Part shown: positions 1 to 9,393 of the stretch, one piece after another
How positions within the stretch are numbered: position 1 is the first letter of the stretch
How the letters are laid out: each line of letters opens with the position of its first letter
DNA from: Halomonas sp. CUBES01
Lineage (GTDB): Bacteria > Pseudomonadota > Gammaproteobacteria > Pseudomonadales > Halomonadaceae
Reading direction: 5' to 3'
Assembly (NCBI RefSeq): GCF_020991005.1
Contig: NZ_JAJLLW010000008.1
Location: 1-64,000, forward strand
DNA length: 64,000 bases
Translations under genes and position numbers: made by a program
Notes under the pieces: model-generated
Seen by the model: the letters and a program-made list of their open reading frames with translations, nothing else
The model's database searches: none
What the model was told of the DNA's origin: nothing

Positions 1-1
1 T

Positions 2-77
2 GGTGGATGTAGCTCAGTGGTAGAGCCCCGGATTGTGGCTCCGGTGGTCGTGGGTTCGATCCCCATCATCCACCCCA
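2..77 (+). tRNA. tRNA-His (anticodon GTG)
   Basis: A full cloverleaf can be drawn. The acceptor stem is GTGGATG (3-9) with CATCCAC (67-73), the anticodon stem CCGGA/TCCGG (28-32/40-44) encloses loop TTGTGGC with anticodon GTG at 35-37, and the T arm is GTGGG-TTCGATC-CCCAT. The extra G at position 2 faces the discriminator C at 74, which is the G-1:C73 identity pair peculiar to tRNA-His. CCA is encoded (75-77). It lies at the left edge, so any upstream tRNA partners cannot be seen. Confidence 0.97.
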
Positions 78-162
78 TTAACCTTCAGTTTGTACTCGTT
101 GATACCCCCCCTTTGTCCTCCAATATCTATCTCTCTGAATCCTCAGCTTATTCGTTTGCCCG

Positions 163-3100
163 TCAGCGTGGCATGACCTTGATAGGTCGTTCGGTGGCCT
201 GTGTGAGCGGTGCCGGGTGCCCCAGCAAAAAGCCTTGCGCGTAGTCGATACCCATCGCTTTCAGCGTGTCGAGTGTCTGCTGCGTTTCGACGAACTCGGC
301 TATCGTTTCGATGTCGAGCGCTTTGCCCACTGCGTGAATAGCGTCGACCATGGCGCGATCGATCGGGTCTTCATGAACCTGGCGAATGAAGTGGCCGTCG
401 ATTTTCAGATAGTCAACGGGGAGCTGTTTCAAGTAGCTGAAAGAAGACAGTCCGGTGCCAAAGTCATCCAGGGCGAAGCGACAGCCCAGCGCTCTGAGGG
501 TGTGAATCAGTTCGGTGACGCTTGAAAGCTGGGCAATGGCGGCGCTTTCGGTAATTTCAAAGCACAGGCTGCCTGGCGGTAGCCGGGCATGCTTTACCTG
601 AGCGATCAGATCCTGGCAAAAATCGCCATCAGACAGCGACGCCCCCGATAGGTTGATCCCCCAGCAGCCCCAGGCCTTGTGCGGTGACGAGCGGGTCACG
701 TCCGACAGCCAGGCAAGCGTATTGCGTACTACCCAGCGGTCAATCCGCGGCATGAAGTGATAGCGCTCGGCGGCGGGTAAGAAACTGCCGGGCGTCACCA
801 GGGTGCCGTCTTCCTCCAGGCGCAAGAGTATTTCCTGATAGCCGGGTCGCTTCGCGCAGACCGCCTCGATGGGCTGGGCGAAAAGGCGGAAGTGGTCATT
901 GTCGAGGGCGTTTTGTAACCGCTGCACCCAACGCAGCTCGCCGTGACGTTCGAGTAGCGTATGGTCATTGGCCTGGTGGCAGTGCAGCCGGTTGCGACCG
1001 GCTTCCTTGGCGGTGTAGCAGGCCGCATCGGCGGCGTGTAGCGCATCGCTCAACTGCATGTGATGATCGTTCAGCGCTACCAGGCCAATGCTGACGCCAA
1101 TACCAAAGGTGTGCTCCTGCCAGGCAAAACGGTAGTTCTCGATATCGCGGCGCAGGGCATCGGCGATTTGCATGGCCTGATCCATGGGGCAGTTGGGCAG
1201 CAGCAGGGCGAATTCGTCGCCTCCGAGCCGTGCGACCGTATCGCTGGTGCGAACATGGGCCTGCAGCTTTGCCGCCACCTGGCGCAATAACTCATCCCCG
1301 GCGAGGTGGCCGCAGGTATCGTTGACGATCTTGAACTGATCGAGATCCAGATAGCACAGGACGTGCTCGCCCTCCTTGGCCTCGAGCAGCCGGCTTAGCG
1401 TGGCCTCGAACGCCCGGCGATTCATCAGCCCGGTCAGGTTGTCATGGCTTGCCTGGTAGTTGAGCTGGTCGGCGAGTTGGCGGGTGACGCTGACATCCTG
1501 AAAGACGGCCACCGCCCCCAGCGTAATGCCGCTGCGCGAGCGTATGGGGGCCGCGCTGTGCTGGATGGGCGTACGTTGGCCGTCGCGGTGCTCCAGCCAG
1601 CCGTCCTCGGTGGAGTGGATCGGCCGGTGCTGGGTCAATGCCTGGCGTGCCGGATTGCTGATGGGGCTGCCGGTGAAGTCGTCGGTCAGCCGATAAACGT
1701 GCTGAATGGGTTTTTCGCGGGCGTCGGCTATCTGCCAGCCGGTGAGGCGCTGGGCCTCGCCATTCATGAAGGTAATCAAGCCACTGGCGTCGCAGGTAAT
1801 CACGCCATCGCCAATCGAGGCCAGGGTGGTGCGCGCCAGGTCGCGCTCGCGATTGAGCTGCTCCTGGAGGCGCTTGCGCTCGGTGATGTCGCGCACCATC
1901 CCCGAGCGCTCGGAAGCCGACCCGCTGGCGCCTTCACTGACCTGAATTTCCAGGTAGCGAACGTCCTGGTTGGTCGAGCGCAGCTTGATTTCGTGGCGAT
2001 CGCCGGGCGTCAGGTGACGATCGGCAAGCAGTCGACTTACCGGGGTGCCGACCAGTTGCTGGGCGTCAACGCCAAACAGCTGCTCCGCGCCAGGGTTTAG
2101 GCTGGTCAGCATGCCGTCGGCCTGCCAGGTAATCACGCCGTCGCGCAGGTTATGCAGCATCACGCGGGTATGGCCAATGGCGCTTTCCAGCGCCGCCGCC
2201 ACGCGGTTGTAGCCGGCGGCAATTTCCCCCACCTCGGTGAACGGATCCGCCTCGATGCGTTGCCGCATGTCGCCTTGCTGTTCATGACGGCGCATATGCT
2301 CAAGTAGCTGGGTGAGCTCATTGTGGGTGCCGTGTTCCGCGAGGTTGAGGCCCATCTGCTCCGCCTCATCGCTGACGCGCAGCGGGAAGTAACGCCCCGA
2401 GATGCGGAACAGCAGCCAGGCAATCCCGAAGCTCCAAAGGCCGCAGACCGTGACACCCAGCAGTTGAACGCCTGCCTGCTCCAGGGTGCCAAGGCCCGTT
2501 CCCATTGCCTCGGTGTCAGCCAGCCAGGGCAGGGCCAGGGTGCCCCATATGCCAGGCACCAAGTGGGCGGGAATGGCGCCGACGGCGTCGTCGATACGTC
2601 GGCTGAGCAGCCATTCGCTGGTCAGCACCATCAGGATACCGCTGACCGCGCCAAGACTGAGTGCCGCCGACATCGACACTGCATGGGCCCCGGCGGTCAC
2701 GGCAACCAGCCCGGCAATGGCGCCGTTGATAGCGTACATTACGTCGGCATAGCCTCGACTCCGCCAGCCCATCAGCATGCCCGACAGAATGCCGCCGGCG
2801 GCCCCCAGCACGGTGTTGGCGAGCACGCCGGGAATCTGGTGGTTAACCGCCAGGGTGCTACCGCCATTGAAGCCAAACCAGCCAAGTATCATCAGTAGTG
2901 CGCCGAGCATGGCGAGGGGTAGGTTGCCTGCTGGAAAAGCAGTCGGGGGTTGGTGCTGGTTGAAGCGTCCTTTGCGCGGACCGATAGCCAGCACAGCAGC
3001 GAGTGCCACCCAGCCGCCTACGCTGTGAACCACGGTCGCGCCGGCAAAATCCACAAAGCCCAGCGATGCGAGCCAGCCGCTGTCGCCTTCCAGCAGGCCG

Positions 3101-3540
3101 CCCCACGCCCAGTGACCGAAAATCGGGTAGATCAGCAGCGCAATCCAGAGGGCAGTCCACAAGTAAGCGGCAAAGGGCATGCGTTCGGCGACGGCACCGG
3201 CAACAATGGTGGCGGCGGTGGCGCAGAACATGGCCTGGAATATAAACAGCGTGACAATCCAGCTGGACGCGGCGTTGAGCTGCCAGCCAAACAGGCTGGT
3301 GCCTACCCAGCCGCTTTCCGATAGCCCGAACATCAGGCCAAACCCCACCAGCCAGAAGATGCTAACCGCCATCGCGAAATCTGCAATATTCTTCATTGCC
3401 ACATTGATAGCGTTCTTGCTGCGCGTCGTGCCCGCTTCCAGGCATAAAAAGCCTGCCTGCATGACAAATACCAGTGCGGCTGCCCATAATACCCATAGCG
3501 TATCGAGAAGTTGGGTATCGGCGGCGGGCGTTACGAGCAT
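163..3540 (-). CDS. Ammonium transporter (Amt) fused to PAS-PAS-GGDEF-EAL c-di-GMP module
   Basis: This 1125-residue fusion has an AmtB/Rh-type channel at about residues 1-400 with many membrane helices. Both pore histidines appear kept (in GATVVHSVGG and GAIPAHLVPG), so conduction looks possible. A short cytoplasmic linker leads to two PAS domains (about 455-700), then GGDEF (about 705-870) with intact GGDEF and an RTSD inhibitory site exactly five residues upstream, then EAL (about 885-1115). In the EAL domain the signature reads EIL, but the other catalytic elements (INLS, EITE, DDFGTG, YLKID, AEFVET, YAQGF) are present. Both cyclase and phosphodiesterase could therefore be active. The inferred role is an inner-membrane ammonium sensor or transporter controlling c-di-GMP. 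The start follows CCGAGGACATTACC on the minus strand. No glnK gene is adjacent. Confidence 0.93.
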   Translation of the reverse strand: MLVTPAADTQLLDTLWVLWAAALVFVMQAGFLCLEAGTTRSKNAINVAMKNIADFAMAVSIFWLVGFGLMFGLSESGWVGTSLFGWQLNAASSWIVTLFIFQAMFCATAATIVAGAVAERMPFAAYLWTALWIALLIYPIFGHWAWGGLLEGDSGWLASLGFVDFAGATVVHSVGGWVALAAVLAIGPRKGRFNQHQPPTAFPAGNLPLAMLGALLMILGWFGFNGGSTLAVNHQIPGVLANTVLGAAGGILSGMLMGWRSRGYADVMYAINGAIAGLVAVTAGAHAVSMSAALSLGAVSGILMVLTSEWLLSRRIDDAVGAIPAHLVPGIWGTLALPWLADTEAMGTGLGTLEQAGVQLLGVTVCGLWSFGIAWLLFRISGRYFPLRVSDEAEQMGLNLAEHGTHNELTQLLEHMRRHEQQGDMRQRIEADPFTEVGEIAAGYNRVAAALESAIGHTRVMLHNLRDGVITWQADGMLTSLNPGAEQLFGVDAQQLVGTPVSRLLADRHLTPGDRHEIKLRSTNQDVRYLEIQVSEGASGSASERSGMVRDITERKRLQEQLNRERDLARTTLASIGDGVITCDASGLITFMNGEAQRLTGWQIADAREKPIQHVYRLTDDFTGSPISNPARQALTQHRPIHSTEDGWLEHRDGQRTPIQHSAAPIRSRSGITLGAVAVFQDVSVTRQLADQLNYQASHDNLTGLMNRRAFEATLSRLLEAKEGEHVLCYLDLDQFKIVNDTCGHLAGDELLRQVAAKLQAHVRTSDTVARLGGDEFALLLPNCPMDQAMQIADALRRDIENYRFAWQEHTFGIGVSIGLVALNDHHMQLSDALHAADAACYTAKEAGRNRLHCHQANDHTLLERHGELRWVQRLQNALDNDHFRLFAQPIEAVCAKRPGYQEILLRLEEDGTLVTPGSFLPAAERYHFMPRIDRWVVRNTLAWLSDVTRSSPHKAWGCWGINLSGASLSDGDFCQDLIAQVKHARLPPGSLCFEITESAAIAQLSSVTELIHTLRALGCRFALDDFGTGLSSFSYLKQLPVDYLKIDGHFIRQVHEDPIDRAMVDAIHAVGKALDIETIAEFVETQQTLDTLKAMGIDYAQGFLLGHPAPLTQATERPIKVMPR

Positions 3541-3866
3541 GGTAATGTCCTCGGTATTTTTATGGTGCGTTAGGCGCGTTATGTTGGTGCAGAAAAACGT
3601 CAGGTGATGATTAAGTCAGCACTTAACTAAGGCGTCGCGCGATTTCAAACGCCAATGGCATATAGAGACTAAGCAATTGTTATGCCGTTAGTAGTGGGGT
3701 TTGCGGTTTAGCGGGTTTTTAAGGGTTTTAAATCTAATTTTGATTTTAAAAACAGTTTTTTAGGCTATGTTAAAGCTCTTTAGTTGGTGTTATTTTTTCT
3801 GATCATTAATACGAACGCGCTGGTTTGCCTGCGCGTCGTGGGGTGGTCAACGAGGAGGTGGTATCA
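3541..3866. other. AT-rich divergent intergenic region
   Basis: This 326-base gap separates the divergent Amt fusion and the FAD dehydrogenase and must hold both promoters. Positions 3650-3810 are much richer in A/T than the flanking genes, with several T runs. An imperfect inverted repeat, TTTTAAATC (3726-3734) and GATTTTAAAA (3742-3751), could be an operator. I searched by eye for a sigma-54 element (TGGCAC-N5-TTGCA) that would suggest nitrogen control and did not find a convincing one. No gene or structured RNA is recognisable. Confidence 0.5.
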
Positions 3867-5108
3867 ATGTCGCGTCACGCGGTGGTATTGGGAGCGGGGA
3901 TGGTCGGTGTCGGCATTGCCTGGCATCTTCAGCAGCGTGGCTTTCAGGTCACGCTGGTCGATCGCCGCCAACCCGGGCAGGAAACGTCGTTTGGCAATGC
4001 CGGGATTATCCAGCGTGAAGCCGTCAAGCCGTATCCCTTTCCCCGTGATCTCAAAACCCTCTTGAGCGTGCTCCCCAATCGGCGCGTGGATATTCGCTAC
4101 CGTACCGGTGGAATGCTCAAAGCGGTTTCCCCGTTACTCAGCTATTGGCGCCATTCGGCATCACGTCGCTATGCGCAGATCGTGCCCGAATACGCATCGC
4201 TGATTCAGCTTTGCCTAGAGACGCACGCGCCGATGATCGAGGCGGCCCATGCAAAGCACCTGGTGCGCCGGCAAGGCTGGCTCGAGATATATCGAACGCC
4301 GGAGAAGCTTGCCAAGCGGGTGAAAGAGGCGGAAGAGGCGCGCGAGCGCTTTGCGGTGCAGTTTCAGGTGCTGAACCGCGCGGGACTGCTCGCGAAAGAG
4401 CCCGATCTTGGCGAAGACATTATCGGTGCAATTCACTGGCTGGATGCCTGGACGGTGGCAGACCCTGGCGCCTTGGTGGCCGCCTATGCAGCGTCTTTTG
4501 TCGCCAATGGCGGAAGGATCGTACAGAGTGACATCCGTTCGGTGAGCCAGCAGAGTGAACAATGGCGTGTCACGACCGCCGACGAGGACATCGACGCTGA
4601 CGACGTTGCGGTGGCCATGGGGCCCTGGGCAGGCGAGTGGCTGAAAGGATTGGGTTACCATTTTCCTACCTTCGTTAAGCACGGCTACCACATGCACTAT
4701 GCAACACAGTCGCCAGCACGCCTCCATTATTGGCTGATGGATGCGGAGGTGGGGTATTTGCTGGCGCCCATGAACGCCGGTGTGCGGTTGACCACCGGGG
4801 CCGAGCTGGATCGCCTTGAGTCCCCATCCGACGAGCATCAGCTAAGCGATGCGGAAAACGTCGCGCGGCGGATCTTTCCGTTGGCTGAGCGACGCGACGC
4901 CGCCGCCTGGAAAGGCGCGCGCCCCTGTCTACCCGACATGAAGCCGGTGATTGGCCCAGCGCCCCGCCATGCGGGCCTTTGGCTGGCGTTTGGGCATGGA
5001 CATCAAGGCTTTACGCTGGGCCCCGCCACCGGGTATCTGCTGGCCGACATGATGGAGGGTAAAACGCCCGCAATCGACATGCGGCCTTTCCGCGCCGAGC
5101 GTTTTTGA
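3867..5108 (+). CDS. FAD-dependent D-amino-acid dehydrogenase/oxidase family protein (DadA-like)
   Basis: This 413-residue flavoprotein belongs to the DAO/DadA family, which oxidises amino acids (often D-amino acids, glycine derivatives or imino acids) and passes electrons to the respiratory chain. The N-terminus carries a dinucleotide-binding Rossmann motif, VLGAGMVGVGIAWHL, followed by the acidic end of strand 2 (VDRR). The SFGNAGII segment is typical of DadA relatives, and the C-terminal WLAFGHGHQGFTLGP closes the FAD site. The ATG at 3867 is chosen because AGGAGGTGG lies just upstream; an in-frame extension back to 3825 has no such site. The substrate cannot be told from sequence: no alr/dadX racemase lies beside it, so the symbol dadA is withheld. 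Confidence 0.85.
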   Translation: MSRHAVVLGAGMVGVGIAWHLQQRGFQVTLVDRRQPGQETSFGNAGIIQREAVKPYPFPRDLKTLLSVLPNRRVDIRYRTGGMLKAVSPLLSYWRHSASRRYAQIVPEYASLIQLCLETHAPMIEAAHAKHLVRRQGWLEIYRTPEKLAKRVKEAEEARERFAVQFQVLNRAGLLAKEPDLGEDIIGAIHWLDAWTVADPGALVAAYAASFVANGGRIVQSDIRSVSQQSEQWRVTTADEDIDADDVAVAMGPWAGEWLKGLGYHFPTFVKHGYHMHYATQSPARLHYWLMDAEVGYLLAPMNAGVRLTTGAELDRLESPSDEHQLSDAENVARRIFPLAERRDAAAWKGARPCLPDMKPVIGPAPRHAGLWLAFGHGHQGFTLGPATGYLLADMMEGKTPAIDMRPFRAERF

Positions 5109-5179
5109 GCCCTTTTTTTGCGTGTACAGTGGCTCTTTGCTAGTCTGTTTATACATTCGCACTACACTGAGGTGCCCTT

Positions 5180-5389
5180 ATGGATGTAGCCGTTAGCAAT
5201 GCGGTAAGCCAATCGCTTTATATGAACCAAGCGCAAACGGCCGAGCAAGCGCAAATGCAGGTATTCAAGGAAGCATTGGATACTCAGGCGCAGCAGGTCA
5301 GCGAGATAATGGCGTCCGCCGATACCGGGGCCCAGCCTGATCTCGCAAAAGAAGGCAATGTCGGCACCCAAGTCAACACGTTTGCCTGA
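5180..5389 (+). CDS. Small YjfB-family protein (putative motility protein)
   Basis: This 69-residue acidic, glutamine- and alanine-rich protein has no signal peptide or membrane segment. The N-terminal helix MDVAVSNAVSQSLYMNQAQ and the later KEALDTQAQQVSEIM match the layout of the YjfB family of small putative motility proteins, in which a short helix is followed by a KxALDxQ motif. GAGGTG five bases before the ATG supports translation, and a strong terminator follows, so it is a single-gene unit. No flagellar genes are nearby. The family has no firmly established biochemical role. Confidence 0.7.
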   Translation: MDVAVSNAVSQSLYMNQAQTAEQAQMQVFKEALDTQAQQVSEIMASADTGAQPDLAKEGNVGTQVNTFA

Positions 5390-5422
5390 GCGCATTGCGG
5401 TTAAACAGACGATGCTTTGAAG

Positions 5423-5449
5423 AAACGCCGGCTAATCCGGCGTTTTTTT
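5423..5449 (+). terminator. Rho-independent terminator after the YjfB-like gene
   Basis: Stem AAACGCCGG (5423-5431), loop CTAAT and stem CCGGCGTTT (5437-5445) run into a T tract ending at 5449. It lies 34 bases after the small gene and ends its transcription before prfC. Confidence 0.93.
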
Positions 5450-5470
5450 ATGGATGTTCGCCTAGGCGTG

Positions 5471-5515
5471 TTCAGTCACAGCAGCGACCTGCACGGCCTG
5501 TCGCTTGTGGCTGAA
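5471..5515. repeat. Long stem-loop upstream of prfC
   Basis: TTCAGTCACAGCAGCGAC (5471-5488) pairs with GTCGCTTGTGGCTGAA (5500-5515) across an 11-base loop, with one G-T pair and a two-base bulge. There is no following T tract, so it is not a classical terminator. It lies just upstream of a TACAAT sequence (5531-5536) that may be the prfC -10 box. Its role is unknown. Confidence 0.55.
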
Positions 5516-5613
5516 TGCGCGCTGTGAAGGTACAATTGCGGCCCATGGCATATCGCTCAGCCGCCGCCGGCTCGCCCTGTGGCCGACTGGGAACACCTTG
5601 ATGATGAGGCCCG

Positions 5614-7203
5614 ATGAAAGATACCCAATTAGCCCAGGAAGCAGGGCTTAGAAGAACCTTCGCTATCATTTCGCACCCCGATGCCGGTAAAACGACCATT
5701 ACCGAGAAGATGCTCCTGTTCGGCAATGCGATCCAGTTGGCAGGCTCGGTCAAGAGCAAGCGCAATGACCGTCATGCTACGTCGGATTGGATGAAGATGG
5801 AGCAGGAAAGGGGCATCTCGGTGACCACCTCGGTGATGCAGTTCCCCTACGGGGGGCGAATCGTCAATCTGCTCGATACACCCGGTCACGAAGACTTCTC
5901 GGAAGATACATACCGTACGCTCACCGCCGTGGATTCCGCCCTGATGGTGATCGATGGCGCGAAGGGCGTCGAGGATCGCACCATCAAGCTGATGGAAGTG
6001 TGCCGCTTGCGCACCACGCCGATTCTGACGTTCATCAACAAGATGGATCGCGACATCCGAGACCCGGTCGAGGTGATGGATGAGGTCGAAACGGTGCTCA
6101 ATATCCAGTGCGCGCCCATGACCTGGCCCATCGGTATGGGGCGGCATTTCCGCGGGGTCTACCATCTCTACAACGATGTGATCCACCTCTATACTCAGGG
6201 CCAGGGCAGCCGCATTCCTGAGGACAAGCGCATTGAAGGGCTGGATAATCCCCAAGTCGACGAAATCCTGGGCGAAGAGCAAGCCGAAGAGCTGCGCATG
6301 GAAGTCGAGCTGGTGCGCGGCGCTTCCCATGAGTTTGATCTCGAGGCCTATCGTCGCGGTGAGTTGACGCCGGTCTATTTTGGTACGGCGATGGGCAATT
6401 TTGGCGTCCGCGAAATGCTGGACGGTTTTGTCGAGTACGCGCCTGCACCGCAAGCCCGTGAAACCGATGTACGCGACGTGCCCGCCGACGATCCGCGTTT
6501 CACCGGCTTTGTGTTCAAGATCCAGGCCAACATGGATCCCAACCACCGTGACCGTATTGCCTTCCTGCGGGTGTGTTCGGGCAAGTACGACAAGAACATG
6601 AAGATGCGCCACGTGCGTATCGGCAAGGATATCAAGATCGCCGACGCGCTGACCTTCATGGCGTCCGACCGCGCCCAGGTAGAAGAAGCCTGGCCCGGCG
6701 ACATTATCGGTCTGCACAACCACGGTACAATTCAGATTGGCGATACCTTTACCGTGGGTGAGGATATGCGCTTCACCGGGATCCCGCACTTTGCGCCTGA
6801 GCTGTTCAAGCGCGTGCGGCTCAAGGATCCGCTGAAGATGAAGGCGCTGCAGAAAGGCTTGCAGCAGCTTTCGGAAGAGGGGGCTACCCAGGTCTTCATG
6901 CCGATCGACAATAACGACCTGATTCTCGGTGCGGTGGGGACGCTGCAGTTTGATGTCGTGGCCCACCGCCTGAAGGAGGAGTACAAGGTTGACTGTCTTT
7001 ATGAAGGCGTCAATGTGCAGACGGCGCGCTGGGTGTATTGTGAAGATGCCAAGATGCTCGAGGAATTCAAGCGCAAGGCAAGCGCCAACCTGGCCATCGA
7101 TGGCGGCGGCTACCTGACCTACATCGCGCCGACCCGCGTCAACCTGCAAATGATCCAGGAGCGCTGGCCGGATATCCGCTTCCAGCCCACGCGGGAGCAC
7201 TAG
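5614..7203 (+). CDS. prfC: Peptide chain release factor 3
   Basis: RF3 is the translational GTPase that removes RF1/RF2 from the ribosome after peptide release. The protein has 529 residues, the same length as E. coli RF3. GTPase signatures are complete: P-loop SHPDAGKTT near residue 19, the switch region with [17 protein letters not shown], and NKMDR. The C-terminal [18 protein letters not shown] ending is characteristic of RF3 rather than EF-G. A GAGG element precedes the ATG. It is followed 45 bases later by the TatD-type gene, probably in the same transcript. Confidence 0.97.
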   Translation: MKDTQLAQEAGLRRTFAIISHPDAGKTTITEKMLLFGNAIQLAGSVKSKRNDRHATSDWMKMEQERGISVTTSVMQFPYGGRIVNLLDTPGHEDFSEDTYRTLTAVDSALMVIDGAKGVEDRTIKLMEVCRLRTTPILTFINKMDRDIRDPVEVMDEVETVLNIQCAPMTWPIGMGRHFRGVYHLYNDVIHLYTQGQGSRIPEDKRIEGLDNPQVDEILGEEQAEELRMEVELVRGASHEFDLEAYRRGELTPVYFGTAMGNFGVREMLDGFVEYAPAPQARETDVRDVPADDPRFTGFVFKIQANMDPNHRDRIAFLRVCSGKYDKNMKMRHVRIGKDIKIADALTFMASDRAQVEEAWPGDIIGLHNHGTIQIGDTFTVGEDMRFTGIPHFAPELFKRVRLKDPLKMKALQKGLQQLSEEGATQVFMPIDNNDLILGAVGTLQFDVVAHRLKEEYKVDCLYEGVNVQTARWVYCEDAKMLEEFKRKASANLAIDGGGYLTYIAPTRVNLQMIQERWPDIRFQPTREH

Positions 7204-7248
7204 GCGGTGTACTTCGACTGATCGAGAACCGGCGACAAAGAGGCGAGC

Positions 7249-8019
7249 ATGCTGATTGACGCCCACTGCCACCTTGATTTTGCGGCTTTCGATCCCGACC
7301 GAGAGGCGGTGATTGACGCGGCCAGGCGGGCGGGCGTCGAGCATTTCATTGTGCCGGGCACCATGCGTGAACGCTGGCAGCCGGTTCTAGCGCTCGGCGA
7401 GCGTGCCCAGTTCAGCGTGTGTGCCGGCCTGCATCCCTACTTCATAGACCAGCACCAAGCGTCAGACCTTGCTGAGCTGGATAGTCTGATCGGTGGACAC
7501 CCCGACATTGTCGCGGTGGGCGAGTGCGGGATTGACGGGCGCTTTGAGGATACCCTTGAGGCGCAATGGCGATATTTTGACACCCAGCTGGCGTTGGCCA
7601 AGCAGCATGAACTACCCGTGGTGGTGCACTGCGTCAAGGCCAACGACAGCGTTGCCAAGCGGCTTCGCCAGCGGGCGCTGGCGCATACGGGGCTTATTCA
7701 CGCCTTTTCCGGCTCCTATGAACAGGCCAGAAAGTTTATCGATCTTGGCTATTTGCTGGGGCTGGGCGGTGCGGTGACCTACTCCCGCGCCAAACGCCTG
7801 CACCGTGTTATTCGTGCGCTGCCCGACGACAGCTTCGTGCTGGAAACGGATAGCCCTGATATGCCGCTCAGCGGCTATCAAGGCCAGCGCAATGAACCAT
7901 GCCGGGTGAGCGAGGTGTGCAACAGCGTTGCGGCGTTACGCGACCAGACCGTCGAGCAGGTAGCGGCCTTTAGCAGCGCCAATGCACGACGGCTGTTTCG
8001 TTTGCCGCCGGAAAGCTAG
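7249..8019 (+). CDS. TatD-family metal-dependent hydrolase
   Basis: A 256-residue TIM-barrel metallohydrolase of the TatD/YcfH/YjjV group, members of which act as DNases or as deacylases of modified D-amino-acid tRNA. The metal-binding HCHLD near the N-terminus, the GECGIDGR strand (Glu ligand), VVVHCVKA (His), LIHAFSGS (His) and LETDSPDMP (Asp) form the expected set. GAGGCGAGC precedes the ATG. Its stop overlaps by four bases the stop of the converging ygfZ. It resembles the YjjV subgroup most, but the precise substrate is not known. Confidence 0.9.
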   Translation: MLIDAHCHLDFAAFDPDREAVIDAARRAGVEHFIVPGTMRERWQPVLALGERAQFSVCAGLHPYFIDQHQASDLAELDSLIGGHPDIVAVGECGIDGRFEDTLEAQWRYFDTQLALAKQHELPVVVHCVKANDSVAKRLRQRALAHTGLIHAFSGSYEQARKFIDLGYLLGLGGAVTYSRAKRLHRVIRALPDDSFVLETDSPDMPLSGYQGQRNEPCRVSEVCNSVAALRDQTVEQVAAFSSANARRLFRLPPES

Positions 8020-8978
8020 TTGACTACGCCCATGGCAAGTTGCTCAGGGTCGAGTCGCTCGATGGCGTAGGGCAGTTCCAGCAGGGTTAACGGTACTTCT
8101 TCCAGGTGGATGGGCGTCGCTTCGTCTATCACTTTGGTGTTCATCACGGCCAGCAGCTCGACCTTGCCCGTTTCCGTCATGGCGCTGTGTACCACCTCGC
8201 CAACCGCTTTCCCGGCATCGCTGAGGATGCTGGCGCCAACGCCGGGCGGTGTCGTCGTCGGTAATTCGGCACGCACCAGGCGCTTTTTGACCTGACCGCG
8301 AAAATGCGCCCGAGCCACCACTTCCTGGCCGGTGTAGCAGCCCTTCTTGAAGCTGATACCCCCAAGGGCTTCCCAGTTGAGCATCTGGGGCAAGAAGTGA
8401 TCCTGCTGAGCCTCGGTCAGCCAGGCCAGGCCGCTGCGAATGTCGGCGAGCTGCCAGGCCGCGCGGCCGGCCTCATCATCGAGCGCTGAGACGTCGCTAT
8501 CGTCTTCCATGCAGAACAGCCAGCGCGGCGTATCGCCGGGGTAGCACAGTACGCTGGCCTGCGGGTTGGCTGCTTGCGTTCCCGGGGCACCCGGTAACGT
8601 CAACGACAGGTTGTCCGCGAGGGCCTGGGCGTTATCGCCGATGCCGATCAGCGGGAGTGCTGGCAGCGGCACCAATTCAGCGCGGTAGAAGGCCGCGAAC
8701 TTTTTGAGGTGGGCGGTGAGCAACTCGAGCAGTGAGGCGCTGAGCAGTAATCGGTAGTGCTCAGCGCCTACTTTCATCAGTTGGGCGTTGGCCAGCATGC
8801 GCCCTTTGGGCGTGCAGAAGCAGGTAAGGGGAGCAAAGCGGCCATCGGCCAGGCTGACCTGGGCACTGGTTTGTCCCTGCAGGAACGTTTCTGCGTCGGG
8901 GCCTTTGACGTCCAGCGCAGCGAGATGATGAAGGCGAACACCGCTGTTGAGGGCATCGACTGAGGGGACGGTCGCCAT
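8016..8978 (-). CDS. ygfZ: tRNA-modifying/Fe-S cluster repair protein YgfZ
   Basis: A 320-residue folate-binding protein of the YgfZ/GcvT-like family, which uses tetrahydrofolate in maintaining Fe-S enzymes such as MiaB. The diagnostic KGCYTGQE motif with its conserved cysteine is present in the C-terminal half (KKGCYTGQEVVARAHFRG), and the N-terminal half shows the usual FLQGQTSAQV segment. The start at 8978 (MATVPSVD) is preceded on the minus strand by AGGAGTTGTC; a further upstream in-frame ATG at 9086 adds 36 residues unlike the family. It converges on the TatD gene and diverges from the HMA-like gene. Confidence 0.93.
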   Translation of the reverse strand: MATVPSVDALNSGVRLHHLAALDVKGPDAETFLQGQTSAQVSLADGRFAPLTCFCTPKGRMLANAQLMKVGAEHYRLLLSASLLELLTAHLKKFAAFYRAELVPLPALPLIGIGDNAQALADNLSLTLPGAPGTQAANPQASVLCYPGDTPRWLFCMEDDSDVSALDDEAGRAAWQLADIRSGLAWLTEAQQDHFLPQMLNWEALGGISFKKGCYTGQEVVARAHFRGQVKKRLVRAELPTTTPPGVGASILSDAGKAVGEVVHSAMTETGKVELLAVMNTKVIDEATPIHLEEVPLTLLELPYAIERLDPEQLAMGVVN

Positions 8979-9195
8979 GACAACTCCTGATGAAGGGGGT
9001 GGTTGAATCGTGATGCGAATCAATATTGAGTATAAATGTGGGCGATGACCGGCGATTGCAAGGTGCACGCTGCATGCTAGACTCATCCGTCTGTATCAGT
9101 TTTGCATAGGGCAAAACCACACCACACCGCTCGGCGAGCCAATCCGGTTGGCATTGACCCGTATTGATACCCTGAATGCGTAACAAGGATAGGCG

Positions 9196-9393
9196 ATGGC
9201 ACTGCAATCATTAACCTTTCACGGCGTCACATCCGCTGAACAGGTCAATAAAATCACCACCGCGCTGATGATGCTCGACGGCGTCGACAGTGCCGAAGTG
9301 GGCCGCTACGGCGCGGAGGTAGTCGGCCGTGTAAAGCGTGAGGCGCTGATCAAGGCCGTTGAAAAACTCAAACTCGGCATAAAGGTAACATGA
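9196..9393 (+). CDS. HMA-fold-like small protein without the CxxC metal motif
   Basis: A 65-residue protein whose pattern (strand LQSLTFHGV, helix TSAEQVNKITTALMML, strand GVDSAEV, strand GAEVVGRV, helix REALIKAVEKL) follows the ferredoxin-like heavy-metal-associated fold of CopZ. It has no cysteine at all, so the usual MxCxxC copper site is replaced by FHGVTSAEQ. AAGGATAGGCG precedes the ATG. The stop codon overlaps the start region of the OsmC gene, implying translational coupling. Function is unknown; direct copper chaperoning is unlikely without thiols. Confidence 0.7.
   Translation: MALQSLTFHGVTSAEQVNKITTALMMLDGVDSAEVGRYGAEVVGRVKREALIKAVEKLKLGIKVT

Noticed and set aside
5629..7344. Long minus-strand open frame (571 codons) opposite prfC
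   Set aside because: It is the codon-bias shadow of prfC in GC-rich DNA; its protein has no recognisable domain and the plus-strand gene is certain.
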